Assembly (NCBI RefSeq): GCF_016864555.1
Contig: NZ_CP044011.1
Coordinates: forward strand, 3,615,501 to 3,679,500
Direction: 5' to 3'
Length of the DNA: 64,000 bases
Source: Sinorhizobium sp. BG8
GTDB lineage: Bacteria > Pseudomonadota > Alphaproteobacteria > Rhizobiales > Rhizobiaceae
Shown: piece by piece, positions 25,523 through 34,099 of the stretch
Numbering within the stretch: position 1 is the first letter of the stretch
Layout of the letters: every line of letters starts with the position of its first letter
Position numbers and translations under genes: made by a program
Notes under the pieces: generated by a model
The model's database searches: none
What the model saw: the letters and a program-made list of their open reading frames with translations, nothing else
Told to the model about the DNA's origin: nothing

Positions 25523-26346
25523 GGCTGTCTTCCATTCCCATCAGTGCGTGGATTGGCATGGCAGGCATCGCCATCGCCCTGATCTGCGCCATCTTCGCCC
25601 CCTGGATCGCCCCCTACAGCGAAAGCGAGATCGTCGGAGACATCTGGCTGCCCATGGGAGGCGACTACCTCTTCGGCACCGACAATCTCGGCCGCGATCT
25701 CTTTTCGCGACTGATCTACGGCGCCCGCACCACCATCTTCGTCGCGCTCGCGGCGACGGTGCTCTCCTTCTCGCTCGGCATGTTGCTGAGCTTCATCGCG
25801 GCCGTGACGGGCGGGCTGATCGACCAGCTGTTCTCGCGGTTCAACGACCTGATGATGGCGATACCAACCCTCATTTTTGCGCTGGTCGTGCTTGCCGTAT
25901 TGCCGCAGCAACTGTGGATCCTGATCCTCGTGATGGCAGTGCTGGACTCGACCCGCGTCTACCGCATCGGCCGCGCCGTGGCTCTTGATGTGGCGGTGAT
26001 GGAGTTCGTCGAGGCGGCACGGCTTCGCGGCGAAGGTACTGGCTGGATCATCTTTCGCGAGATCCTGCCGAACACGCTTTCGCCATTGCTTGCGGAGTTC
26101 GGCCTGCGCTTCGCCTTCTCCATCCTCTTCCTGTCGACACTGTCGTTTCTCGGTCTCGGCATCCAGCCGCCCGCGGCCGACTGGGGCGGCATGGTCAAGG
26201 ACAACAAGGACGGCATCATTTTCGGCATCTCCGCCGCACTCGTACCGGGTGCCGCCATTGCCTCGCTTGCCATCTCCGTCAACCTCGTCGTCGACTGGCT
26301 GATGAAGCGTACCTCGAGCCTGAAGGGAGGGCGTGGCGATGCCTGA
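25519..26346 (+). CDS. DppC-like ABC importer permease
   Basis: A 275-residue permease with about six helices, the DppC-type LFGTDNLGRDLFSRLIYGAR segment (about residues 52-71) and the EAARLRGEGTGWIIFREILP EAA loop. It overlaps the preceding permease stop (ATGA) and the following ATPase start, so the genes are translationally coupled. Confidence 0.88.
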   Translation: MRLSSIPISAWIGMAGIAIALICAIFAPWIAPYSESEIVGDIWLPMGGDYLFGTDNLGRDLFSRLIYGARTTIFVALAATVLSFSLGMLLSFIAAVTGGLIDQLFSRFNDLMMAIPTLIFALVVLAVLPQQLWILILVMAVLDSTRVYRIGRAVALDVAVMEFVEAARLRGEGTGWIIFREILPNTLSPLLAEFGLRFAFSILFLSTLSFLGLGIQPPAADWGGMVKDNKDGIIFGISAALVPGAAIASLAISVNLVVDWLMKRTSSLKGGRGDA

Positions 26347-27970
26347 TCTATTGTCTGTGCGAAATCTCAAGATCGAGGCCACCAGCTATCCGCCGGGAGA
26401 GCCGCCGAAAACGGTAACGCTGGTCGAGGGTGTCTCCTTCGACCTCCAGAAGGGCAAGGTCCTTGGGCTCATCGGCGAGTCCGGCGCTGGAAAGTCGACG
26501 ATCGGGCTGACTGCGCTTGCCTATGGGCGCGGTGGGGTTCGCATCACCGGAGGCGAGGTTAAGCTCAACGGCCAGGACCTCCTGAAACTTGGCCATGCCG
26601 GAATCCGCTCGGTCAGGGGAGCCAAGGTCTGCTACGTCGCGCAATCGGCGGCAGCCGCCTTCAATCCCGCCCACCGGCTCGGTGAGCAGGTCATCGAGGC
26701 ATCGCTGAAACACGGCATCATGACCAGGCCGGAGGCGGAAAAGCGCGCGCTCTATCTGTTCCGTGTCCTCGGCCTGCCAAACCCGGAGACCTTCGGCCAG
26801 CGCTACCCGCACCAGGTGTCCGGTGGCCAGCTGCAGCGCGCCATGACCGCCATGGCGCTCTGCCCCAATCCGGAACTCATCGTCTTCGACGAGCCGACGA
26901 CTGCGCTGGACGTGACGACCCAGATCGACGTGCTCGCAGCGATAAAGCATGCGATCGAGGAGACGCACACGGCGGCACTCTACATTACCCATGACCTCGC
27001 CGTGGTCGCACAGGTGTCCGACGACATCATGGTGCTGCGGCACGGCAAGACGGTCGAGTACGGGCCGGTGAAGCAGATCATCGAGGCGCCGACCCAGGAC
27101 TATACACGGGCCTTGGTCAACGTCCGGGGAACCCGCCGCGACGAGGCGGTCGACCAGACTGACACGCTCCTCAAGATCGAAAACATCACCGCCGGCTATT
27201 CGAACGGCTTCAAGGTTCTGCACGACGTTTCGCTGCACATACCGAAAGGCCAGACACTTGCTGTCGTCGGCGAGTCCGGATCGGGGAAGTCGACGCTGGC
27301 GCGTGTCATCACCGGCCTGCTGCCGCCCGTGGATGGCCGCATCACCTTCGACGGTCAGGTATTGCCGCGGGCTCTCAAGGGCCGCTCAAACGACCAGCTT
27401 CGCCGGATTCAGATGATCTACCAGATGGCCGACACCGCGATGAATCCGCGGCAGACCGTGCGCGACATCATCGGCCGGCCGCTGAGCTTCTACTATGGCA
27501 TGCATGGCAAGGCGAAGACCGATCGGGTGAAGGAATTGCTCGACCAGATCGAAATGGGCGGTCGGTTCGCCGACCGGTATCCCGCCGAACTGTCCGGTGG
27601 CCAGAAGCAGCGTGTCGCCATCGCCCGGGCGCTTGCCGCAAAGCCCGAACTCATCCTTTGCGACGAACCGACATCGGCGCTCGATCCGCTCGTGGCGGAA
27701 GGCATTCTCAAGCTGCTGATGAAACTGCAGGAGGACACGCAGGTCTCCTACATGTTCATCACCCACGACATCGCCATCGTCAGGGCGATCGCGGACTCGG
27801 TGGCGGTGATGCATCGCGGCAACCTGGTCCGCTTCGGCCCCAAATCGAAAGTGCTTTCGCCACCCTTCGACGACTACACCGACCTCCTGCTGAAGTCTGT
27901 GCCCGAAATGGAGATCGGCTGGCTGGAGCGGGTGCTTGCGACGCGACGGATGGAGAGTGCCGGCAACTGA
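26339..27970 (+). CDS. Dual ATP-binding protein of the Dpp-type importer (DppD-DppF fusion)
   Basis: A 543-residue protein with two complete nucleotide-binding domains. The first (about residues 1-265) has GESGAGKST, VSGGQLQRAMTAMAL and VFDEPTTALD; the second (about 280-535) has GESGSGKST, LSGGQKQRVAIARAL and LCDEPTSALD. It thus replaces the two separate ATPases of typical Dpp/Opp systems, as in GsiA. The ATG at 26339 overlaps the permease end by eight bases. It ends the operon. Confidence 0.9.
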   Translation: MPDLLSVRNLKIEATSYPPGEPPKTVTLVEGVSFDLQKGKVLGLIGESGAGKSTIGLTALAYGRGGVRITGGEVKLNGQDLLKLGHAGIRSVRGAKVCYVAQSAAAAFNPAHRLGEQVIEASLKHGIMTRPEAEKRALYLFRVLGLPNPETFGQRYPHQVSGGQLQRAMTAMALCPNPELIVFDEPTTALDVTTQIDVLAAIKHAIEETHTAALYITHDLAVVAQVSDDIMVLRHGKTVEYGPVKQIIEAPTQDYTRALVNVRGTRRDEAVDQTDTLLKIENITAGYSNGFKVLHDVSLHIPKGQTLAVVGESGSGKSTLARVITGLLPPVDGRITFDGQVLPRALKGRSNDQLRRIQMIYQMADTAMNPRQTVRDIIGRPLSFYYGMHGKAKTDRVKELLDQIEMGGRFADRYPAELSGGQKQRVAIARALAAKPELILCDEPTSALDPLVAEGILKLLMKLQEDTQVSYMFITHDIAIVRAIADSVAVMHRGNLVRFGPKSKVLSPPFDDYTDLLLKSVPEMEIGWLERVLATRRMESAGN

Positions 27971-28077
27971 GGGTTTTCGCTGCTTTGCACAATTTCGGTT
28001 GCATTAGCAATGCCGAACACTCTTGAGAAGACACTCCTAATTTTGCGTGTTACAGTGCCCGCTTCCAGGAGGGCACG

Positions 28078-29112
28078 ATGTCACATTTGCGTTGTGCGGC
28101 AATTGCTGCGCTCGGTGTGGCGCTTTACGGCTGGATGCCAACATTGGCTGCAGAAACAGTCGGCGAGGCAGTTCACATCAAGACTGAGGTCTCTGGCTCT
28201 AACGGTCCGATAGCGGTCAAGGATCCCGTCTATCGGGACGAACGCATACGAACGTCCAGATCGGGTCTCGGCCAGTTCACCTTTCGCGACGGAACGAAGC
28301 TCGCCGTCGGATGGGGCTCTTCCGTCGTCATCGACAAGTTCGTCTATGACGACTCACGCTCTTTCAAAAAGCTTACAGTAGCAGCCGCAAAAGGTACATT
28401 CCGCTGGGTCAGCGGAAAGTCGAAACATACGGCCTACGAAATCGTGACCCCTGCCGGCACAATTGGTGTGCGCGGGACGGTCTTCGACTTCTATGTCGGC
28501 GCCGACGGAACCACCGCCATCGTCCTGCTGAGCGGTGCCGCCGATTTTTGCGGCCCCGGGGGCTGTCGCGAGCTCAAGCGTCGGTGCGAGTGCGTGGTTG
28601 CAAAGCGCAACGGCGAGCTGTCGGACGTCAGGCGCATCAACCGCAGCATCTTTGCGGCTCTCGACAATCCCCGTGCCCTTCCCTTTCTTTCCGGGGACCA
28701 GGAGCTTCTCGGCCGGGTGGGCGGATCAGGCTGCGGGCTTCAGAACGAAGTGAGAATTCGGACCGACAAGAAAGAAAGAAACATCCGCCAACCCGAACCG
28801 CGTCCTGATCCCGACAAGCCGGACGACAAACCGACGAAGCCGGACAAGGATAAACCGACCAAGCCGGACAAGGACAAGCCGACCAAGCCCGACAAGGATA
28901 AGCCGACGAAGCCTGACAGGGATAAACCGACGAAGCCCGACAGGGATAAACCGACGAAGCCCGACAGGGACAAGCCGACCAAACCCGACCGGGACAAGCC
29001 GACAACGCCCGACAGAGACAAACCGACAACGCCCGACAAGGACCCGCCATCGGACCGTGATCCTCCTGGCGACAGCGACGGCGGTCCCACTCAAGGCGGC
29101 GACGCGGACTGA
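28078..29112 (+). CDS. Exported FecR-domain protein with KPTKPD repeats
   Basis: A 344-residue protein. Residues 1-23 are a Sec signal peptide ending TLAAE. A FecR domain follows (about residues 35-180: RIRTSRSGLGQFTFRDGTKL, then YEIVTPAGTIGVRGTVFDFY). A Cys-rich stretch (CGPGGCRELKRRCEC) is next, then a Pro/Lys/Asp-rich tail with nine octapeptide repeats at residues 251-322. There is no membrane anchor or sigma-factor partner, so this is not a FecI-FecR pair. It converges on the CHASE2 cyclase gene with six bases between the stops. The role is unknown; a periplasmic or surface partner of the cyclase sensor is possible. Confidence 0.8.
   Translation: MSHLRCAAIAALGVALYGWMPTLAAETVGEAVHIKTEVSGSNGPIAVKDPVYRDERIRTSRSGLGQFTFRDGTKLAVGWGSSVVIDKFVYDDSRSFKKLTVAAAKGTFRWVSGKSKHTAYEIVTPAGTIGVRGTVFDFYVGADGTTAIVLLSGAADFCGPGGCRELKRRCECVVAKRNGELSDVRRINRSIFAALDNPRALPFLSGDQELLGRVGGSGCGLQNEVRIRTDKKERNIRQPEPRPDPDKPDDKPTKPDKDKPTKPDKDKPTKPDKDKPTKPDRDKPTKPDRDKPTKPDRDKPTKPDRDKPTTPDRDKPTTPDKDPPSDRDPPGDSDGGPTQGGDAD
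28828..29043 (+). repeat. Nine tandem 24-base units encoding KPTKPD[KR]D
   Basis: Nine in-frame 24-base units encode KPTKPDKD (three), KPTKPDRD (four), KPTTPDRD and KPTTPDKD. The DNA copies differ at synonymous positions, so the array is not freshly duplicated. It forms the charged C-terminal tail of the FecR-domain protein. Confidence 0.92.
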
Positions 29113-29118
29113 GGCGAA

Positions 29119-31290
29119 CTATTCGGCCGAGATGCCGTGTGCACGGCCCGGCTCATGGATGAAGTGCTCGCCTCTCCGGGAGATCCGGCGATAGAAGTCC
29201 GGCAGGCCCATGCCAATTGTCTCGGCACGAACCTTCGCGCCGCGCAGGATGTTGCGGGTCGTCGGGGAGCGCAAGCGGAGCGCTTCGACGAGCCGGCCGT
29301 GGATCCCCTTCAGTTCCTCGAATTCCGCGGACTGTGCCAGGCTCTCGTCACCGACGACGGCAAAGACCTTGGTGCGGGTGCTCTTGCCCTTGAGTGCCAG
29401 CGCGCCTGCTTCGAGCAGGGCGCAATCCGACAGGCAATCCGCTGTGGATTCAGAGATCAGGATGTCGAAGCCGACGTCCTTGCAGGCGGCCTCGATCCGC
29501 GCGGCAACGTTGACGGTGTCGCCGACCGCCGAATAGTTGAACCGGGTCTCGGCGCCCATGTTCCCGACGCATGCAATTCCGGTGTGAACACCTATCCCGA
29601 TGCCGACGGTCTGCTCGCCGCCGAAGCCGAATGCATCGTCCGCATTCAGCCGGGCAAGCGTCTCGCGCATGGCCAGTGCCGCGCGAACCGCTTTCCTGGC
29701 ATGGTCGGCCACATCCACGGGCGCGTTCCAGAAGGCCATGATCGAATCCCCGATGAACTTGTCCAGCGTGCCCTCGTTGGCAATGACGTGGCGGCTGAGA
29801 GCATCGAGAAAGGTATTGAGGAAGGCGACGACGGCGGTGGGCGACAGCCGTTCGCTGATCTCGGTGAAGTTCCTGACGTCGACGAACATCACGGTCAGTT
29901 CGCGATCGTCCCCGCCGAGGCGCAGGGCATTGCGGGTGTGTTCGATACGGTAGAGGAGCGACGGCGACAGGTAGTGCCCGAATGCCCGCCGGACTTCACG
30001 GCGCTCCCGGTCGGTCACCAGGAAGCGGAAGGCCGTCGCCGCGAAATGCGTGATGGACCCGCTGACGATCGGCGCAAGCGGATCGAACAGGAGTCCGGCA
30101 TAGGAAAATGCCAACCAGGAGGCGACGAGAGCGAGCGCGGTGATCAACAGGCCGACGACGAGCGCGATCGCCGGGGTGAGGAATGTTGTCAGCAGCACGA
30201 GGATCGTGCCCGCCACCGCGATCGACAGGATCTCGAGCCCGTCAGCCCAATCGGGCCGCGAGAGATAGCGCCCCGAGAGGATCTGCTCCACGGCCTGCGC
30301 GTGCAGCGAGACACCGGGCACGTTTTCCCCCAGGGCATCGGTACGCACGTCCTGCAGGCCGGCGGCAGACGTTCCGACGAAAACGATACTGCCCTGGAGC
30401 GCTGTGAGCACGTCGTCGGCGATCCCGCCGGGCGCCAGAACCTTCCTTGCGGAGATGTATCGCTCCGTCGTGTCCGGCGAGACATAGAGCCAAAGCTCGC
30501 CCGCCGCCGTGACGGGCACCACGAAATCGCCGACCTTGATGAGAGTTATCGTGTCCGGGATATCAGGCGCGCCCGCCAGTATGTAGGTCGAGGCCCCCTG
30601 CGCGACGCGCAGCGCTTCGAGCGTCAGGTTCGGATAAAGCTGTTCACCGTCGCTGAGCAGCAGCGGAACGGCACGCACGACGGCCGAGGCGCTTCGAGGA
30701 TTGAGACTGATGTGGCCGATACCAGCAGCATTGGCTTCGAGCTGGGGTCTGAGTGGCGTTGCAGCCCTCAGTCGCGGCGGCGCACCGAAGGGAGGCTCGC
30801 CCGTGAAGGCAAAACCCGCCTTCATTTCCGGGCGAAAGTTCCCGTCATTCGACAGGGCGAAGCCGAGAACGACAGGTTTTCCGGCGATGGATTGCGCAAA
30901 AATCTCGTCATTATCAGGCAATCCTCCGAGTATCGAAGGATCGACACCCGGAACCTCGCGAACGACCGCACGCGGCGACAGCCGATCCGGCTCCGAGAAG
31001 AGAACGTCGAATGCGATTGCCGCGACGCCGGCCTCCGACAGCCGGTTCACCAGTTCGGCGAGCCGGTCTCTCGGCCATGGCCACTGACCGATCTCCTTCA
31101 GCGATGCCTCATCGATGTCGATGACGCGGACGGGCATGTGTTCGAAAGCCCGCGGCCTCAGGCGCTGGTACTCGTCGAAGACCACGTCGCGCGCCTGCCT
31201 CAGCAGCTGCGGGTCGCTTGCCCGCAGCATGGTGAGTGCCGCTACGATGAGAAGGCCGACAATGACGCCAACTTGCTGCGCGCGTGTCAT
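29119..31290 (-). CDS. CHASE2-domain adenylate/guanylate cyclase
   Basis: A 723-residue membrane cyclase. An N-terminal helix is followed by a periplasmic CHASE2 sensor (about residues 30-340: VRVIDIDEASLKEIGQWPWP, then GSIVFVGTSAAGLQDVRTDA). About three transmembrane helices follow (about 350-425), then a class III cyclase domain (about 460-640). The metal-binding Asp is in VMFVDVRNFTEIS and the second in KFIGDSIMAFWNAP. It would turn a periplasmic signal into cAMP or cGMP. Its 3' end converges on the FecR-domain gene, a pairing I recall in other alphaproteobacteria. Confidence 0.9.
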   Translation of the reverse strand: MTRAQQVGVIVGLLIVAALTMLRASDPQLLRQARDVVFDEYQRLRPRAFEHMPVRVIDIDEASLKEIGQWPWPRDRLAELVNRLSEAGVAAIAFDVLFSEPDRLSPRAVVREVPGVDPSILGGLPDNDEIFAQSIAGKPVVLGFALSNDGNFRPEMKAGFAFTGEPPFGAPPRLRAATPLRPQLEANAAGIGHISLNPRSASAVVRAVPLLLSDGEQLYPNLTLEALRVAQGASTYILAGAPDIPDTITLIKVGDFVVPVTAAGELWLYVSPDTTERYISARKVLAPGGIADDVLTALQGSIVFVGTSAAGLQDVRTDALGENVPGVSLHAQAVEQILSGRYLSRPDWADGLEILSIAVAGTILVLLTTFLTPAIALVVGLLITALALVASWLAFSYAGLLFDPLAPIVSGSITHFAATAFRFLVTDRERREVRRAFGHYLSPSLLYRIEHTRNALRLGGDDRELTVMFVDVRNFTEISERLSPTAVVAFLNTFLDALSRHVIANEGTLDKFIGDSIMAFWNAPVDVADHARKAVRAALAMRETLARLNADDAFGFGGEQTVGIGIGVHTGIACVGNMGAETRFNYSAVGDTVNVAARIEAACKDVGFDILISESTADCLSDCALLEAGALALKGKSTRTKVFAVVGDESLAQSAEFEELKGIHGRLVEALRLRSPTTRNILRGAKVRAETIGMGLPDFYRRISRRGEHFIHEPGRAHGISAE

Positions 31291-31613
31291 GACTGCGGAA
31301 TCAGCGCCTCCTGTGCCGGAGCCAAACGACGGCGAGCATCAAACCAGGATGACGGTATCTTCCTTGGCATGCGTACCGAGGAACCGGCATGCTGCATTTT
31401 TCTTCAGAGCGATGCAATCACCAAAGCAGTTCCAGCAGAAAATGCCGGCACAACAGTATTGACGAAAGGAAGGCCGACCGTGGGCATCAGTAAATCCGCC
31501 TCACCGGTGAAACCTTCACGTCCCGATCAGTATCGATCGCCTGTGCTGCATTGCTGTCACTGTGTCCTCAGCCGGATTTTTCCATCAGTGTGCCAGCCCT
31601 GGTCTTTTGCCCC
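31291..31613. other. 323-base gap, no gene recognised
   Basis: Between the cyclase start and the PAAR-like gene stop I see no frame with coding character, no strong terminator and no repeat. It must hold the cyclase promoter. Confidence 0.5.
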
Positions 31614-31958
31614 CTACTGCTCCGTGCATAGCACGTCGCCGACACGTGCTGCAGAACCGCTCTCGACAAGCACGCTCCCCTCGCCTCGCGCGATACACTT
31701 TCCCTTTTCTGCGGCTCCGCTGCGGAAATGCACGATCGGCTGCCCTTCGATCGTGATGCCCGGCACGACCTCGTAGAGTTCGGGCGGACAGTTTGCGACA
31801 TCGGAGAGCCGAAGCGCCGGCGCACCGCCGATCATCACGCTTGCCGCGCCCGAAAGCGCGCAGGCCGGCATGGGAGCGACTGGATCGTCCCCGGCAAAGG
31901 CTACCGCAGCGGCCGTCACGAAGATCCATGACGCGATTGCAACAGTGCTCGAGCTCAT
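31614..31958 (-). CDS. Small exported PAAR-like protein
   Basis: A 114-residue protein with a Sec signal peptide (residues 1-22, cleavage near AFAGD) and two PAAR-type strands: GAASVMIGGAPALRLSD (about 38-54) and GSVLVESGSAARVGDVLC (about 94-111). Cys34, Cys58, Cys84 and Cys111 are spread along the chain. PAAR proteins cap type VI secretion spikes, but those lack signal peptides, and no tss, hcp or vgrG gene is here. So this may be a periplasmic PAAR-fold protein of another function. Codon use matches the neighbours, and an AGGAGA box lies upstream. It is divergent from the CocE-like hydrolase. Confidence 0.6.
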   Translation of the reverse strand: MSSSTVAIASWIFVTAAAVAFAGDDPVAPMPACALSGAASVMIGGAPALRLSDVANCPPELYEVVPGITIEGQPIVHFRSGAAEKGKCIARGEGSVLVESGSAARVGDVLCTEQ

Positions 31959-32036
31959 TTCCCGCTATTCTCCTGCCGACTCACCCGCCTCTGCGATCAT
32001 TCGCGACAAAGCCCGCCCTTGCACACGGAAATGCCC

Positions 32037-34037
32037 ATGAAAGACCGTCGATTTAGCGTCATCGAGAATGAGTGGATCACTCTCCAGGACGGGACCCGTC
32101 TTGCCGCCCGCATCTGGATGCCGGAGGGAGCCGAGGCCGATCCGGTGCCTACCGTGTTCGAATTCCTCCCTTACCGCAAGGGCGACGGGACCAGCCCGCG
32201 CGATGAATCCACCTATCCCGTCTTTGCGGCGGCAGGCATTGCGGGCGTGCGGGTGGACATCCGCGGTTCCGGCGAATCCGACGGCGTCATCGACGGTGAA
32301 TATACGCCTCTGGAGCTTGCCAACGCCTGCGAGCTGATCGCCTGGATTGCCGCCAAGCCATGGTCGAACGGCAATGTCGGCATGATGGGAATTTCCTGGG
32401 GCGGCTTCAACTGCCTCCAGGTCGCGGCCTTGAAGCCGCCTGCCCTGAAAGCCGTCATCTCGATCGCATCCACGGTGGATCGCTACAACGACGACATCCA
32501 CTACAAGAACGGCACGCACCTCTCCGCCCAGCTATCCTGGGCGGCAACCATGCTCGCCTACCAGTCCCGTTCGCCCGATCCCGCTATTGTCGGCGACCGC
32601 TGGAAGGCGATGTGGCTGGAACGGCTCGAGAATGAACCCTTCTTCCTCGAGGAGTGGCTGCAGCACCAGCGGCGCGACGATTTCTGGAGGCACGGCTCCA
32701 TCTGCGAGGATTTCGAAGGCTTCCCTGTGCCGGCGCTCGTGATTGCCGGTTGGGCGGATGGTTATCGCAACACGCCCGTGAAGGCTGTCGAGGGCCTCGG
32801 AGGCAAGGCAAAGGCATTGATCGGACCGTGGATCCATAAATATCCGCACTTCGCCTGGCCCAAGCCTCGCATGGACTTTCATGCCGAAGCGATTGCCTGG
32901 TGGAACCGGTGGCTCAGAGGCGAGCAGAACGGCGCGGAGGGTTGGCCCCAGATGCGCGCCTACATTCAGGACGGCGCACGCCCCTCGCGCAATCGCGAGT
33001 TTGATCCCGGCTTCTGGGTCGCCAAATTGGAATGGTCAGAACCGGAGATGGATTGCTTCTATGTCGAGCAGTTCGGCACGCTGACGCCCGGCATGCCCAT
33101 CGCCGGGGCGCATGATCACGATCGTTACCTGCGCTCGCCACTGGATACGGGCACCATGGCTGGCGAATGGTTCACGCTCAAGCCGGATGCGGAAATGGCT
33201 CTCGACCAGCGGACCGACGACGCCGGCTCGCTGGTATTCGAGACCGCCCCACTGAAGGAAGCACAGGATTACCTCGGCAGGCCGGTTGTGGACCTCGAGC
33301 TCGCTTGCGATGACGAATGGGCAAATCTCTGCGCCCGCATCGTCGACGTTCACCCTGACGGAACTGCCACGCGCGTGACGTTCGGCGTCCTCAACCTCGC
33401 GCACAGGGAAGGCAACGACAAGCCCAAGGCGCTGGAGGCGGGCAGGAAGACGAAGATACGGCTGCTGCTCGACGCGATGGGCTATCGCTTCCGCGCGGGG
33501 CATCGCATCCGGCTGTCGCTCTCGACGTCCTATTGGCCCAAGGTGCTCCCGCCCCCGACCGATCCCGGCGTAACCATCGACCTTGCCTCGCTGGGCCTCG
33601 CGCTTCCGCGGCTCGGCGACCATCAGGTCGTTGCCGTCCCTGAGCCGGCCAATCCCGACCCGCTGCCGAAGTACCGTGAACTCACACCCGCGGAAACAGC
33701 GCGCGGGGTGGAGCGAGACCTGACCAACGGCTTGACGGAGTATTCGATCTACGAGGACACCGGACTGTTCGAGCATCCCGGTTTCGGGCTTGCGACGCGG
33801 CAGCTGCGCGACGAGCTCTGGTCGATTGCGGACGGCGACCCGCTTTCGATGACGGGAACCTCCACATGGACCTGCGACATGCAGCGCCCGGGCTGGTTCG
33901 TCCGCACGATCTCGACCGCCACCATTGCCTGCACCGCCACCGACTGGCTGATCTCCGCACATGTCCGGGCATTCGAGGGCGATACCGAGATCTTCGAAAA
34001 GACCTTCAGCAAGAAGATCGCCCGGGACTTCATGTAG
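32037..34037 (+). CDS. CocE/NonD-family hydrolase (X-Pro dipeptidyl-peptidase S15 type)
   Basis: A 666-residue serine hydrolase. The alpha/beta hydrolase core has Ser120 in GISWGG, the acid in AGWADGYRN (about residue 242) and His in GPWIHKYP (about 270). The C-terminal third is the jelly-roll domain of this family (FETAPLKEAQDYLGRPVVDL). Members cleave esters, amides or X-Pro peptides; the substrate here is not evident. The start is the ATG at 32037, with GGAA seven bases before it; ATG at 32031 is an alternative. No signal peptide is visible, so it is probably cytoplasmic. Confidence 0.87.
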   Translation: MKDRRFSVIENEWITLQDGTRLAARIWMPEGAEADPVPTVFEFLPYRKGDGTSPRDESTYPVFAAAGIAGVRVDIRGSGESDGVIDGEYTPLELANACELIAWIAAKPWSNGNVGMMGISWGGFNCLQVAALKPPALKAVISIASTVDRYNDDIHYKNGTHLSAQLSWAATMLAYQSRSPDPAIVGDRWKAMWLERLENEPFFLEEWLQHQRRDDFWRHGSICEDFEGFPVPALVIAGWADGYRNTPVKAVEGLGGKAKALIGPWIHKYPHFAWPKPRMDFHAEAIAWWNRWLRGEQNGAEGWPQMRAYIQDGARPSRNREFDPGFWVAKLEWSEPEMDCFYVEQFGTLTPGMPIAGAHDHDRYLRSPLDTGTMAGEWFTLKPDAEMALDQRTDDAGSLVFETAPLKEAQDYLGRPVVDLELACDDEWANLCARIVDVHPDGTATRVTFGVLNLAHREGNDKPKALEAGRKTKIRLLLDAMGYRFRAGHRIRLSLSTSYWPKVLPPPTDPGVTIDLASLGLALPRLGDHQVVAVPEPANPDPLPKYRELTPAETARGVERDLTNGLTEYSIYEDTGLFEHPGFGLATRQLRDELWSIADGDPLSMTGTSTWTCDMQRPGWFVRTISTATIACTATDWLISAHVRAFEGDTEIFEKTFSKKIARDFM

Positions 34038-34099
34038 CAAACGGGCGCCGCCGTGCCGGTTGCGATGCATGGCAGCGCGCAGCGTGATATGCTCGCCGC

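Noticed and set aside
28828-29043. CRISPR-like array
   Set aside because: The repeats are 24 bases, contiguous without spacers, and in frame within a protein gene.
28078-29112. FecI-FecR cell-surface signalling pair
   Set aside because: No sigma factor or TonB receptor lies nearby, and the FecR protein has a cleavable signal peptide with no membrane anchor.
29137-31776. An 879-codon open frame on the plus strand
   Set aside because: Antisense to the CHASE2 cyclase gene, which has full domain motifs. No conserved motif or ribosome binding site supports the plus-strand frame.
31614-31958. Type VI secretion spike protein
   Set aside because: PAAR-like motifs are present, but a Sec signal peptide and the lack of any tss, hcp or vgrG gene speak against it.
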